A stretch of 64,000 nucleotides of DNA from Macrolepiota albuminosa. Its lineage: Eukaryota; Basidiomycota; Agaricomycetes; Agaricales; Agaricaceae. Shown here piece after piece: positions 12,243 through 25,651 of the stretch. The notes below the pieces were generated by a model, which did not search any database, was not told the DNA's origin, and saw only the letters and a list, made by a program, of their open reading frames with translations. The translations under genes and the position numbers were made by a program. The stretch lies in the NCBI GenBank assembly GCA_027475525.1, contig JAMWFC010000051.1, positions 1,191,205 to 1,255,204 on the forward strand, given 5' to 3'. Position 1 is the stretch's first letter, and the number at the start of each line of letters is the position of its first letter.

Positions 12243-12744
12243 GTGATGACTAGAACTGCATATCTGTACAGCTGGGGCCAGAGGCGTGCCATTCCATATA
12301 CTCACGCTTACTCCACAGAGAGTTCAAGACAGGCAAGGGTGGGAAGTACAACTCCTGGTTACATTCCTCCGAACTTCAAACACGCCACACTCACCGGTAT
12401 CACCCTCCCAGCCCCCAAGGCTGACCCCTCCCAACGAGGCATTACAATCACTGTTGCCACTGCTCCCAGTTACCCAACCTGCTCCATCACCATTCTCAAG
12501 GCCTTATTCAATGAGCTCCCACATGTTGCCGATGTGCCTGTGTTGGAGCAGCCTAACAACTTCTTTACCAAGAGTATCTGTGAGGCCCTCACCTTTGCAG
12601 GTATCAGGCCTGATCTCTACACAGTCCATAGCTTTTACTCAGGGGCAGCCTCTGAAGCTGTAGCTGCTGGTTACTCAGACTACAATACTGGGGCGGTGGT
12701 GTAGCGAGGCCCACAAACTGTACATAGACAATGACCCGAACTGA
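12243..12744 (+). mobile_element. broken tyrosine-recombinase remnant (Crypton/DIRS-type)
   Basis: A 153-codon open frame resembles the catalytic half of eukaryotic transposon tyrosine recombinases. It has a KADPSQRGITITVA beta-hairpin-like block and then YTVHSFYSGAASEAVAAGYS. In active enzymes the H-x-x-R motif has Arg where this copy has Tyr (HSFY). The frame stops at about 12704. The family's last block, LGRWCSEAHKLYID with the nucleophile Tyr, is still readable immediately downstream in a different frame (about 12694-12740) before TGA 12742-12744. The copy therefore carries a frameshift and a substituted catalytic Arg and is dead. No element termini were found around it. Confidence 0.65.
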
Positions 12745-12908
12745 GCCCTTCACTTGACCCACTCACAGGTCTCACCTTTTGAACCTACGGCTCTTTGTGG
12801 CTTTACTGCATTGGCTTGACTTTCGGCGTCTCTCACGGGAGGCCAGCAGCTTACCGGACTCAGTATTTCCCACTCAACGTCACGCCTTGAACATGGAATC
12901 AAAACAAT

Positions 12909-13190
12909 TCACTCGGGAAGCTCAATAAAACGCGTTACCGCACCCTCTCGCACATCGAACGTCCGACTTAATGCTTCGATTTTGGCCTCCGAGAGGAAAA
13001 TCTGACAATTTCCATAGCCATCATTGGCGACGTGTATTCTGCGTTGCAGACGAGTCGTTCCGTGCGGCATAACAGATTCGAGGGATTGTCGAAGAGTACC
13101 ATAATCCCTTCGACTGTACACTATGATCTTTATACACGAGCCCCCATTCAAGCCCTGTCGCAAACGTGTTGCTATGCATGACACGAGTCT
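12909..13190 (-). CDS. small ORF, possible mitochondrial bS6-like C-terminus
   Basis: About 90 codons, ending TGA near 12909. The tail IEALSRTFDVREGAVTRFIE has the pattern of ribosomal protein bS6 (L..L..D..V.RF.++), and the preceding SVMPHGTTRLQRRIH could be the basic strand of that fold. A convincing bS6 N-terminus or start codon was not found; the frame opens with GTG near 13184, so an upstream exon or a pseudogene fragment are both possible. Offered only as a lead. Confidence 0.25.
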   Translation of the reverse strand, partial: RLVSCIATRLRQGLNGGSCIKIIVYSRRDYGTLRQSLESVMPHGTTRLQRRIHVANDGYGNCQIFLSEAKIEALSRTFDVREGAVTRFIELPE

Positions 13191-13300
13191 AGCTTATCTA
13201 CAGCTGAACTGGTTGAGGCGATAAGAAAAGCTAACTACATTACGACTTGCCATCCCACAAAAGTACATTATCTTCGTTTATACAAGTCAATCTGTCGTAA

Positions 13301-14369
13301 TTAGAGTCTTTGCGCCTGGCTCTCACTCCACTGTAACTGTCGCACATGTAATAAGGCTTGGGTAACCTTGTTGATAGCGTCCGCCGTTGCTCCAATCGAT
13401 GAAGGGTCTATTGTAGCCTGTGGGTTGGTAATGATCCTCAGCTTAGCGGATAACGTGTGAAGCGCGGACTGCAATGCTGATGCCGAATCCTCCAAAGCCG
13501 GGAGATGAGGAGCTTCCAGATTCTTCCCGGTGAAAGTCAATCAGTATCCGGTCACTGAATATGAATTAAATCACTCACGAATGAAGGTTCGGATAGAAGA
13601 TGTGCGGTGAAAGTCAATCAGTATCCGGTCACTGAATATGAATTAAATCACTCACGAATGAAGGTTCGGATAGAAGATGTGAATTGAAGTCGATGTCTAC
13701 GATGCCGAGGTCAGAATGAGATTATGAGGATACGCATGGCCAAAATGTCACAAACAGGTTGAAGCTGTGCTTGAGGTTGATGTATAGGTATTACTGGCTT
13801 ATGAAAATGACAGGGTTCAGGCAAACCATGGCAGTGGGGTAATTAATTCTCTTACTCACATAAGAATCGTTTTGTACATGACTCCGTTCAATGGTAACAG
13901 GAGGGGTTATTGTGGTATTGGTATCGTTGGCTTCTGAACTATGGAGGATTAGGCGTTCTCTTCCAGTCCGATCGAGCTCAGTAAGATAAATTCCACCACA
14001 AATCACACATTCCTATGAAGTAGGAGTAAAGGAGGCCAAGTCATTAAGTGGGCTACGAACCTTTCTGGGATCCTTTTGGCTTCCGACTTTCGGAGGCCGA
14101 ACCAAAGGGACGCCATAGCATCGATCATTGGGACACTCATCTCCGAGCATGGCCCAGCCCTTCAGAAGGCGCTTGCCAATCTCAGCTGAAGCAGCATCGG
14201 ATTGTTCGCGGCGCCGCCTTGATTCCTCGTTGTCGTCAGGCGGGGCGAAAACGGGAGAGCTTAATACGCTCGATACTTCAGTGGGTGGCGTTGAAGAACG
14301 AGATGGATTAGAAGCAGACGTTGCGCTCGATGCTGAACCGGATTGTTGACGGGACTCTGTGATAAACAT
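13301..14369 (-). CDS. ZNRD2/SSSCA1-type zinc-ribbon protein
   Basis: Resembles human ZNRD2 (Sjogren's syndrome/scleroderma autoantigen 1, p27). Start ATG at 14369 (MFITESRQQSGSASS); a Ser/Pro-rich leader with VFAPPDDNEESRRRRE comes first. Next comes the domain: IGKRLLKGWAMLGDECPNDR, GVPLVRPPK and, after a 45-50 nt intron, ECVICGGIY. The Cys pairs C-P-N-D-R-C and C-V-I-C would bind one zinc. The C-terminal exon (ALEDSASALQSALHTLSAKL ... LHVRQLQWSESQAQRL) is helical and is also typical of fungal members. The 77-bp duplication at 13528-13681 sits at the last intron and blurs that acceptor. Cellular role in fungi is not established. Divergent from the EDEM-type gene. Confidence 0.85.
13528..13681. 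repeat. 77-bp perfect tandem duplication (A)
   Basis: Copies 13528-13604 and 13605-13681 are identical. It lies at the last intron of the ZNRD2-like gene. First of fourteen such 77-bp doublets; probable contig-join artefact. Confidence 0.95.
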
Positions 14370-14849
14370 TACACGTTCGTTTTGATAGTTGTTGGGCTCT
14401 TGGAATGCGCACCTCCAGGAGCAGCATCGCAGTTCGCACAGAAGTGTATGACCGGAGTCCTACTATTCGGCGAACGCATCAAAGGGACACTACAGCCTGG
14501 TGTTTTGCAAGACTGGTCAGTTAAGACCTAATGGATTCAGATATATTGTTGATTGAGCTTAGATTATATACGTACCCAGCCTTTCAGCATATATTCTCCG
14601 AGTTTGTTGGAAACGTCAACAACGGCGACGGACTTCATAGCTCTATAAGATTATGCGTGACAATCTCAAGAAAACTACTTTATTACGGAATTAGAGAGCA
14701 GGTGACGCATCACGCCAGTCACATGATTAATCGAAGTTCCTTTGCCAGCGTTCCCTATTCGGCAACTGCCACGACACTGGACTAACCACACAGGCGGCGT
14801 TGTCAAGGACCGCCTTATTTCTCGCTGGATTATCCAGTCAAAACACCTA
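14370..14849. promoter_or_regulatory. divergent promoter spacer, ZNRD2-like / EDEM-like
   Basis: 480 bp between two start codons on opposite strands. Short open frames cross it on both strands, none with a recognisable motif. Nothing specific beyond the implied promoters. Confidence 0.4.
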
Positions 14850-17800
14850 ATGAGGTGGGGCAAGTACTGGCCCGAATACTTTTTCGTTGTCCTTCTTGTT
14901 GTGATCAACGGATCTCGATGGTCCTGGTATACTAATGCCACCGGTGCGCCGTTTCCTGTGACAGGGACTGGGTGGACTGCACAAAGGAAGTTAGCTACTA
15001 GGTAGGTATGTCTATATTGCTGCTATTACTTCCGTGTCACATCTTTGAAGAGAGAGGATCCGCGAGCTGTGGTATCATGGTTTTGATAATTATATGGCTT
15101 ACGGTCAGTGCTGATCCCCATTAATTGAGCGCCGTCGTTAACCAACCCTTAGCATTCCCTATGGATGAGGTATGCTTTTGAGTAACATAATTTCGATTCA
15201 GATTTCTGACCGAATCAGTTGACGCCACTCTCATGCACGGGACAAGGGCCCGATTGGGGCAATCCGTGAGTGAGCCATACTCATTAGACAAGTGTACAAT
15301 TAAGCGGATGCTTGACAAGATGGAATATTGCTTCGAATGATGTTGCGGGCAATTTCTCTCTGACGCTCATTGACGTACTCGACACTCTGGTCGTTCTAGA
15401 CGATCGGCACGGTTTTGAACAAGCTGTCAAGAACATCATCAATTGGGTTTCCTTCGACGTGAATACCAAACCTCAAGTCTTTGAGACGACAATTCGTGTT
15501 ATGGGTGGTCTGTTGTCTGGTCATATATTCGCTAATCAATCGGGTCAACCATTTTATCTTCCGTGGTATCGGGGTGAACTGTTGGAAATGGCTCACGACC
15601 TCGGCGAAAGACTCCTCCCTGCCTTCAAGACACCCACGGGCCTTCCCTATGCCAGAGTGATTGATAATTTGTCTCTGTATCTTTCGGCACTTAGAAATAG
15701 CTAGATCAACTTACGACATGGGGTGACGAAGGGTGAAAGTTTAGAAACGTGTAGGTTCAAGTCTCGATGATTTGTGAAATGTAACTAGAATTATACAGGT
15801 ACCGCCGGAGCTGGTTCTCTGATACTAGAATTTGCCACTCTAAGTCGACTGACTGGAGACGATCGCTTCGAAAAGGCGGCACACAAGGTGTATCCCAGTA
15901 TAATACGGCTCTGTTCGTAAAGCTAATATACCGATGTGTGCAGGCCTTTTTCGGAATTTGGAATCGTAAATCCAACATCGGGCTTGTAGGAAACACCATC
16001 AATACATGGACAGGGGTTAGCAAGTTGGGGCTCACCCCTTATCAAATTCTAAGCCTGTTTCTTCTAGGCGTGGACATCTCCTGAAGTAACAAGTATTGGT
16101 GCCGGTGTGGATTCGTTTTATGAGTACGCTTTAAAATGGTATATCTTGAGTGGTACGTAGATATCTATCTGGCATAGGGTAGATCTTTATAATATTTAGG
16201 TGACGTTGAATATCTTGACGTTTGGGAAGAAGCTTACGCTGCCATTATGCGATTTTCGAGGGCGACTGATGGATTTTGGGTGAGTCTCCGCGGTAGCTAT
16301 GACGAAGATCTCTTACTTACAACTTTTCACTTTCACCCAAGTATCGGACAGTACATATGGATACTGGAGATGTGGCATATTTTACTGTCGATTCTCTATC
16401 TGCTTTTTGGCCCGGACTCCAAGTTCTAGCAGGGGATATTCAAAGTGCCATCAGACTTCATCTCATCTGTAGGACCCATGCCTCCTGCTCAGATAATTTT
16501 AACACTTTCACATTCTTCAGATTACAATCTATGGCGAACCCATTCAGGACTACCGGAAGTTTATGATACCAACTTCAAGAAAGCTACTTCTCACCAGTAC
16601 CCGTTACGACCTGGTGAGTTTTTATCGTCACCGTTTACTGCGCTCATCTGCCCTGCTTAGAATTTATTGAATCAACGTGGTATCTTTATCGAGTGAGCGA
16701 TTTGCTATCTCGACGTTGAACGAGCCACCGACATTTACGCAGGCTACTCGAGATCCTTTCTACCTTGACGTAGGGGAGCGCATTCTGTTTGACCTAATCA
16801 CTCGATCAAAAGTGGACTGCGGGCTTGCTGGCATTCAAGACCTCAGGACCAATAAACGGGACGATCGAATGGAATCTTTTGCATTGTCGGAGACGCTGAA
16901 AGTCAGTGTTCTAAAGGAGGCTCTATACTATCTAGTATCAGCTAATGAATTGGCAGTACCTCTATTTACTTTTTGACGAAGGCAACCCGTTACATAGTAA
17001 TGATTCAAACTATGTCTTTACAACCGAAGGACACATACTCTCTCTCGGCCGACAGCACTTAAAACCAATTTCTGCTTCACGCAGGAAACTGCGCCACATA
17101 GACAATCACCAATGCCCGGTGTATTTGCCATTCGTTCAGGGCGCCAATCTACGTGGTCATCAACTCGACGGTCTAGTTCGAGGTATTCAAAGTCGTCCTG
17201 ATTTCGAATATGCAAGATCCTTGGTTGGTTTTGCCCCGCCTCAAAAAGATATTGTTACTTGGTCTCCATCCGGATGGTGTGAAAGACCACACGTTGACCT
17301 ATTTGTCAGTGATTCACTTTTCATGACTGCTGTGCATGATGACCACGACTGCGTCCTAGTCCTACGATGTTGTTTTGTCGACAGACGGGAGAACAGTCGC
17401 GGAAGATCTAAGTCCAAGCTTACTCAAATTAGGTGTACTTCCAGATGGCTACATTGTGCAAAATGTTACTGGTATTCGAACCCACATTGTTCGACGATTA
17501 GATGGCAATGGCTACGATATCAGGAAATGTGTGTCATTCCCTTTACCCACTCATTCATTCTGACACATGTCTTAGTGGGACATTACACCGTTCGAACGGG
17601 TCATATTGTCTACATCAACGACTCTTCATTACTTGCTCATCTTGATAACAAAAAGACTGATGCGAAACATCTAGACGTTCTTCTTCGGTTCTACGCGGAA
17701 GACGTTGACTCCCTGGCACAGAAGGCCGGCCTACCCACCACTATTTCGGATGATATGCAAGTTCTGCTAGTCGGCTACACGGCACAATTCGGTGGCACTC

Positions 17801-18279
17801 TCAATATCAAGTCCCAGTCAGATCCCAACTCTTCACACTTCGCACATAAAGGCGGAGTCAACGTCTACAGGGATGCTGATAACCCACTCGGGTGCACTCC
17901 ATATAGATATTCACATCCGTCCAGCGTCCTTGTAGTTCATCGAGGCGAGTGCGCATTTCTAGAAAAACTCATCTATGCTCGAGATGCGTCCGCGGTGGGG
18001 GTTATTGTCATAAGTGATGATGATCTCATCATAAATCCAACTGCAAATGCGGATGAATTACAAGCGGCTGGGGATTTGAGCAACACTACGCTTGTTCTTC
18101 TACCACACAAAGCCGGCCAAACTCTTCTGGAGATGATAGGCCGCGCAGAGCAAGGAATCATAAGCCAGGTGAGGATGGTTCTGGAGGACGACACAGCAGA
18201 TACGCCACCATTGAAGGATCCAAACCGGATATTGTATATTAATGGCCACCCACTTCGTAATACAAGACTATGGGTTTAG
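14850..18279 (+). CDS. EDEM-type ER alpha-mannosidase-like protein with PA domain (GH47)
   Basis: Glycan-processing lectin/mannosidase that marks misfolded glycoproteins for ER-associated degradation (Htm1/Mnl1, EDEM3 family). Start 14850 gives a short basic N-terminus and hydrophobic FFVVLLVVINGSRW (signal peptide or anchor). GH47 blocks follow in order: RELWYHGFDNYMAY, AGNFSLTLIDVLDTLVVLDD, TTIRVMGGLLSGH, LPYAR, GAGVDSFYEYALKWYIL and ESFALSETLKYLYLLFDE with YVFTTEGHILSLG. A second half continues beyond the catalytic domain. A protease-associated (PA) domain is seen at about 17.88-18.19 kb: VLVVHRGECAFLEKLIYARD, GVIVISDDD, LPHKAGQTLLEMI. The PA domain points to the EDEM3-like subgroup. Many short introns. 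No KDEL-like end (ends RNTRLWV). The stop lies only 6 bp from the APRT stop. Confidence 0.92.
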
Positions 18280-18285
18280 ACTTAT

Positions 18286-19010
18286 CTAATCGTCAGATTG
18301 GATGATGGAGTAAGATGGCGCATCCAACTTTGTGACACCCTTGAGGAATGTAAGCTCAATGATGAAGAGGTATTCTACGGTTTTGCCGCCCTGCTTGCCA
18401 ACGAGCTCGCCTGCAGCCTTGGCAGAACCACCTGTATGTATGACAGATATATTCAGGTATGGTTACAAGTGGTGCAATAGATTGCATACCGGTAGCGATA
18501 AGGTCGTCGATCACAATCACAGTTTGACCTGGCTGAATAGCGTCGGCTTGCATCTCAAAAATGTCCTGAGAAATTCGATCATGAATGTTGTTCTTGGATG
18601 ACAGGCTGGAACTTACCGTGCCGTATTCCTTCTCATACGAAGCAGACACGCACTCTCCAGGAAGTTTTCCGCGTTTACGAACAGGGACAAAGGCGGCTCC
18701 CAACCGAAGCGCGATCAACGGCCCCAAAAGGAATCCCCGAGCATCGAGTCCGACAACGACATCGATTTTCTTGGATGGAGAGGACTTGATGGTGTGCGAT
18801 GTTATATGGTGAACGAAGTGTGTTATTAGAGTTTCGAATGCAAGTGGGTTCCTCAGAATTGGGAAGATGTCCAGGAACACGATGCCCTGAAATGCTTTTA
18901 AGATATCGAGTTCTCTTTACTCTTGGTCAATGCTGTTCTTTGAAACGAACCTTCTTGGGAAAGTCAGGATGAGATGTGAGATGGCTCTTGATGTATTCCA
19001 TATCCGACAT
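18286..19010 (-). CDS. APT1: adenine phosphoribosyltransferase
   Basis: Purine salvage: adenine + PRPP to AMP + pyrophosphate, cytosolic. Start ATG 19010 (MSDMEYIKSHLTSHPDFPKK); an intron then joins to GIVFLDIFPILRNP, the usual APRT beginning. Also seen: VVVGLDARGFLLGPLIAL, LGAAFVPVRKRGKLPGE, SYEKEYGT, and after an intron DIFEMQADAIQPGQTVIVID and DLIATG, the PRPP-binding loop. The last exon ends ELTFLKGVTKL and SYSIIQSDD, with stop at 18286-18288. Length (about 185 aa) fits the family. Tail-to-tail with the EDEM-type gene. Confidence 0.95.
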
Positions 19011-19229
19011 GATGGGCTTCAACGAACGAAAAAAAAAGTATGTAGGGTTTTTGATCACTTTCAATGGGCCGTATGCCGAGAAGCAGAACTCAAAAGGACT
19101 GAATAGGTATAATGACCCATCAAGTTCAGAAGGATCGATCTCATGTTCATTTTCTGACTGAGTGCGCCATGCAAAACGCGAGCATAAGAAAGCATAAAAC
19201 ATGCAATATATGAGTGATCTACAACAAGC

Positions 19230-20202
19230 TCAAACGGAATCGAGAACTTCCGGCTCCTTAAAATCCTTAACCACTCGTGTTCCTGTCTCCTGTAGATCGA
19301 AAAAAGATGAGCAGATACTAAAAGACGGCAAACTAAACATACGTCTGTTGACTCGCCATGGAGTTCAAGCAGTTTGGAGACATCAAACTTGGGCGCCTTC
19401 AAGATTTTCGCCTTGCGAACATAGACGTTCTGTAATGGGTAAATACCACGAGCCGCCTTCTCAATCTCCCGCCCAATAGCTTCTGGCACAAACTTCTGGA
19501 CAAGCTCCTTCAAGTCACAGCTGGTCGCCTCCCGAGTCATGATCTCGAACATCTTTTTCCTGATTTCCCGGACCTGAGAAGTCTGGGCATAGGTGGTCTT
19601 CTTGACCTGTGAGGGGCGTCGTTTGGTGAAACCAATAGCGAAAAGACGGAGGAGGTATCCGTCAGTAGTTTTAACATCAACATGTGCCTCGACGAGTGTT
19701 TGCCACTTGCGAACGAGGGAGCGCAGCTTGTCAGAGGTGAAGTCCATGCCGTGGAAATTGGTAAGGCAGTTCTTTCCCTGAACCTCGTCGACTCTTAGCT
19801 TGATCTTGCGGAAAGATTGCTCCTCGTCCTTGTTTAGGTCAGCCAGAGAGACCTCGACAATGCGTCCCTTTAGCGAGTCATTTGCGTTTTCTAAACAGAA
19901 ACATAAGGATCAAAACAAGTTAAGTGATGGCAAGACACACTGAGGCCCTGCGACCTGTTGACGAGGGTCTTGCCAACATTGCGAACTTCGAAAATTGAAG
20001 GCGCCTTGATGTCATACCAGTCTGGAGGGGAATTGAGACACGCATCGGAGAAGAAATAAGTACATACCTTTGCGAGAAAAGGGGTCGACGACCTTCTTCT
20101 TGATACCCTTCTTACCCTTGGAGAGACGCTTGTTCTGTGATAGAGGGTTCAATACGCGGGAACAAAGGAACGAGCTATAGCACATACCTTGCCGACAGCC
20201 AT
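19230..20202 (-). CDS. RPS1: 40S ribosomal protein eS1 (S3Ae)
   Basis: Small-subunit ribosomal protein near the mRNA exit. The first exon encodes only MAVGK (start 20202), followed after an intron by [100 protein letters not shown] and [20 protein letters not shown]. The last exon ends [14 protein letters not shown], with stop at 19230-19232. Nearly perfect match in order and length (about 255 aa) to fungal S1. At least four introns, including the early one right after codon 5 that is usual for ribosomal protein genes. Confidence 0.96.
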
Positions 20203-20391
20203 ATTAATGAATTAGGTGGCGGTGGGGAGGAACCGCAGAGGAAAATGAGCCGGCACTTGGACGGGCGTAGTTTTGGATGGCGAGGCAGACGTTTGGCTAT
20301 GTTGACTAGCCCAATCTGTCCCAGTGGCTTCAAACCTTATCACTGCAGCTGTACAGCAGTTCTCACGCGTGTCACGCATGTCACACTCCGC

Positions 20392-21123
20392 ATGCTCACC
20401 CGCGCCGAATTCGACGCCGCCTGTAAGGCAGTTGTCGATCATTCTCCAGCCCCAGCGGGTTGGTCATGGAATGAGCATCCAGTGCGCCGCTTTCACTTAC
20501 CCTCTCTCCCTCACGATCTCACTTTTTCAAGTCCATACTCGGTCTAGGTTTCTTATCTAGGACCGTACATCACTTTCAGCGCCCTCAATCACCATCGACT
20601 GACGATCAACATGTAAACCAAGAGGCCGATGACGAGGACGAGGCCGAGGCCGTGATGAAGGGTGTCCCTGAGACCCTGGTTTCGCGACAATATGTCGTCT
20701 ATTCTCCGACCTTTCGTGTACCAACATTCTACTTCTCAATGCATGATTCCAGTTGGTCACACCTTGCTTGCATGACTTGCCCTAACAAATGACGTAGTGG
20801 GCACTCCGCTGACTCTGGCCAATCTTGTTCACACCACGCTCTTTTATCCAATGGCCTTTGAGCACACCGAGCACTCGACATTCGGAATCACCCGTCCGGA
20901 GTCGTCGTTTCCTCTCCTTTCGCAAGGCGAACATCCAACGTTGGGCATCCCATGCTGGTATCTTCATCCATGTGCTACGGACCAAGCCGTCGCCGAACTC
21001 ATGGCCGAGACTAACGCGGCTGATGGTGAGGATGGAGAAATTGTACGATTGCGACGGTGGATGGAAACATGGTTCCTGGTGCTTGGGACGGTGGTGAACA
21101 CAAGGGGGACGGAATTAAGATGA
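20392..21123 (+). CDS. ATG10: Atg10-like E2 conjugating enzyme for autophagy
   Basis: E2-like enzyme that passes Atg12 from Atg7 to Atg5 during autophagosome formation. Start ATG 20392 gives MLTRAEFDAACKAVVDHSP and GWSWNEHP. An intron joins to SILGLGFLSRTVHHF, then an acidic linker (about 20.62-20.66 kb), QYVVYSPTFRVPTFYFSMHD, a second intron, PLTLANLVHTTLFYPM, and the active-site block IPCWYLHPCATDQAVAELM, in which the Cys of H-P-C is the thioester residue. RRWMETWFLVLGTVV closes the fold. The second splice was fixed by frame (ends 20751, resumes near 20798). Order and motifs match Atg10 rather than Atg3. Confidence 0.87.
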
Positions 21124-21313
21124 TCACAGTACAAACACATGACAGCACCCGCGGAGCTTGGGTCTGGTTTTGGATTAATAGTCGTGTAGTTTTGAGACCG
21201 CGCGTCGTTTCACCTTCCACCACTCGTATACTCTCAGCATTATCCCAAATCGTACGATCACGTAGATTCCAATCAGATTTGTTGATTCCGGAGGTCGTAT
21301 AAAGGCCCTAATC

Positions 21314-22897
<1,584 letters not shown>

Positions 22898-23224
22898 ATC
22901 TGTAAATCCGCGAAAACCTATGATTCTTTTATTACCACTTAGCGGAGTTACTTGTATTTCGCACTCACAAATTCCAGAATCCAAGCTTGTCGTATCTAGT
23001 CCTAAGACTTCTATCCTGCCATATGACATACTCTCATTGGTTCGGAATTCCAGGTCGTCCGGCTGCATCATCTGACGAATATAACTGTTCCCACTACGAC
23101 TAAAACGATAACTTTCGCCCACAGGTTTATTGCTAAGATAACGATAGTAGTTTGCTTGTTCGATCAATTTGTGATAAATATTCGGTGCGATTTGCATTGA
23201 CGACTTCATCTTCGGTCCTTTTCA
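22898..23224. other. spacer, thiolase / MFS transporter
   Basis: About 330 bp between same-strand genes; must include a terminator and a promoter. A 112-codon minus-strand open frame (22871-23209) is present without recognisable homology. Confidence 0.4.
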
Positions 23225-25651
23225 ATGGTCTCTGCTACTGACCGCCTTGGACAGTTTCCCTCTGTGAATCTGGAAATCAAGGATTCTGTCATCGTCGATC
23301 ACAAAATCGATAATGAGAACAACGGGGAGAGGAGCTCGTTCGACATAGAGGAAGGCGACGCAGCACTCAAGTTGATTGGTGCTGAAAGGACTGTTCAATT
23401 CAGCGATGAGTACAATTGTAAACTTCGCCGGAAATTGGTACGGATGTGCTTCCGTCGTAAACTTCTTGACCCTCCCTACTACAAGCATAGGATCTGCTAA
23501 TCCCGCCGCTATGTGCAGCAGTGTATTTCACCCAGTTCTTGTGAGACTTGCTTGTTCCAAGGACAAACCGCGGACCAACTAATAATATTGATTGGCAGAG
23601 ATAAGACTTCGCTTAATTATGCAAGGTTGAGATACTTGTTACTTTTACTTCCGCCTTCTGACCATCTCGGGAAGTATCATGGGACTTCCTATCACTGGAC
23701 AGGTAGTTTACTTTTACTTTTATGATCGATCAGCTGATTGAACTTTTGTCAAGCACTACAATCTTGTCTCTCTTGCTTTCTATGTTGGTGAATTACTAAT
23801 TTTTTGTGGTAAAGGGAGGCTTCCGGCTCACCATTGATGGACAGGCTTCCTGGCATGGGAGTTCCCGACTGTGTATATTTCGCAAAAACTCAGGGTTGCC
23901 AAATATCTTGGTATGTCGCATGTTTCTGTCACTGTCTACCAAAGCGGCGAACTTATCTTAGGGGCAAATGTTGTTCTCTGGGGAATAATCCTGATGCTCC
24001 ATGCCGTTGGAACGTCTTTCGGTGCCTTCTTCACTCTTCGCGTGCTGCTCGGTAGGTGAAGGCTGGGCCTCAGACGTATTCAAGTTTAGTCTATCTGCAG
24101 GAATGCTGGAGAGCTGTGTCGCACCTATTCTCATCCTGATAGTATCAATGTTCTATAAGAAGGACGAACAGGCTCAACGAATCTCCTGGTTCTATCTGAT
24201 GGTATCCTTTGCGCCACAGAAGCCATTCCCACACCTTACTCTGTTTCGTAGAATGGTCTCACCCAAATTTTCGGCGGTTTCATCGCATACGTAAGTGATT
24301 TCCCCCATAAGTAGAAGATGTAGCTGATTTCGTGTCCTATGTAGGGTGTTTCGTTTGATGATGGGAAGAGGCTGCCGCCGTATAAGATCATCTACATACT
24401 TCTCGGAGGCCTCGCAATTGTCGTCGGGATATCTGTCCTTATATGGCTTCCGGATTCGCCTGTACATGCCACATTCTTGACCAAAGAGGAGCGAATTGCT
24501 GCGCTAGAACGAGTGCGCGATGATCAAGGAGGAACGCAGAATAAGATTTTGAAGAAGTCGCAAATTTTGGAAGCAGCTACCGATATCAGAACTTGGCTTA
24601 TTGTACTTTCAACCTTGCTCAGTTTGTCATTTTACGTTCATTGAACGTAGATGTACTCATCTTCTTCTCAGCCAGTATTCCAAACGGTGCCCTTAGTAAT
24701 TGTGAGCTGTGCATTTCCCCTGACAGTTGTTTTTGCTCAGGTTTTACATCTACTTAGTTAGTAACATCATCATCAAGAGCTTTGGTTATACGTATGGCGA
24801 TCAGTCCATCCCAATGTGTTACATATGCTGAGATTTTGATGAATACGCCAAGGTCGAAACAAACACTTATCCTGTCAACCCCCACCGGAGCAGTGGGTTC
24901 GTTAATGACATTTTTCTGTGGGTGGTACTCCGGAAGGAAGGTTATTCACGTTTCCTTTTTTTGCTTTTGGGCCAATGTTAATCGTCCACCAGAACGAACG
25001 TATGGTTCCGATTATTTTTGCTCTCGTACCCACGATCGTGGGTGCAGGTCAGCTCCATGCGAAATTCGACGAGGCACTCGCGATAACCTTCTCATAGCTA
25101 TTCTCATCGGCCTGAATGGATCTCAAAAGAAGGGCCCGCTCCTCTTCGGTGAGGACATTACATACAGTTCTCACGTTGAAATGCCAACCGTTATTGTAGC
25201 GGCTTACCTGACTGGCACATTTGGGAGTGCACTTTCCACTATTTACGCATGGAATGCAAGCAACACGTCTGGACACACGAAGAAAAGCACCATCAACGCG
25301 ATGACACTTATAGCCTTCGCTCTTGGCAATATTATCGGTGCTGAGATATTCCAGCCCAAAGACGCGCCAGATTATATTCCAGGGAAAATCGCTATTATGG
25401 TTCTCCTCATAGTCCAGCTCGGAGTTTGTGTTTTATTGCGGTGGATCAATCTCCGAATGAATGCCAAGAAAGTGGCCAAGATCGAAGAGTTTAGGATTAG
25501 TAAAGGATGGAATAACGCAGACATTCAGCGGGAGAGGGAGAGGCATGCCTTTGCTGATTTGACTGACAAGGAGTGAGTACCATTTCTTTTTCATATATGC
25601 CAATATTCTAGAACTATGTTCAGGAACCCCTATTTCGTTTACACGGCTTAA
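23225..25651 (+). CDS. MFS transporter, anion:cation symporter (Dal5/allantoate permease-like)
   Basis: Plasma-membrane major-facilitator carrier for organic anions or vitamins. Start ATG 23225 (MVSATDRLGQFPSV) opens a hydrophilic N-tail; then DEYNCKLRRKL, LLIPPLCAAVYFTQFL (helix 1) and, across an intron, DKTSLNYA, the characteristic ACS-family sequence. Further blocks: AWEFPTVYISQKLRVAKYLG, FFTLRVLLG, ESCVAPILILIVSMFYKKDE, ISWFYLMNG, a central loop (WLPDSPVHATFLTKEERIAA), TPTGAVGSLMTFFCGWYSGR, AAYLTGTFGSALSTIYAWNA, ALGNIIGAEIFQPKDAPDY and IMVLLIVQLGVCVLLRW. The last intron falls after TDKE and the end is NPYFVYTA, TAA 25649-25651. About 12 spans expected. Substrate cannot be told. At least seven introns. 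Confidence 0.92.
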
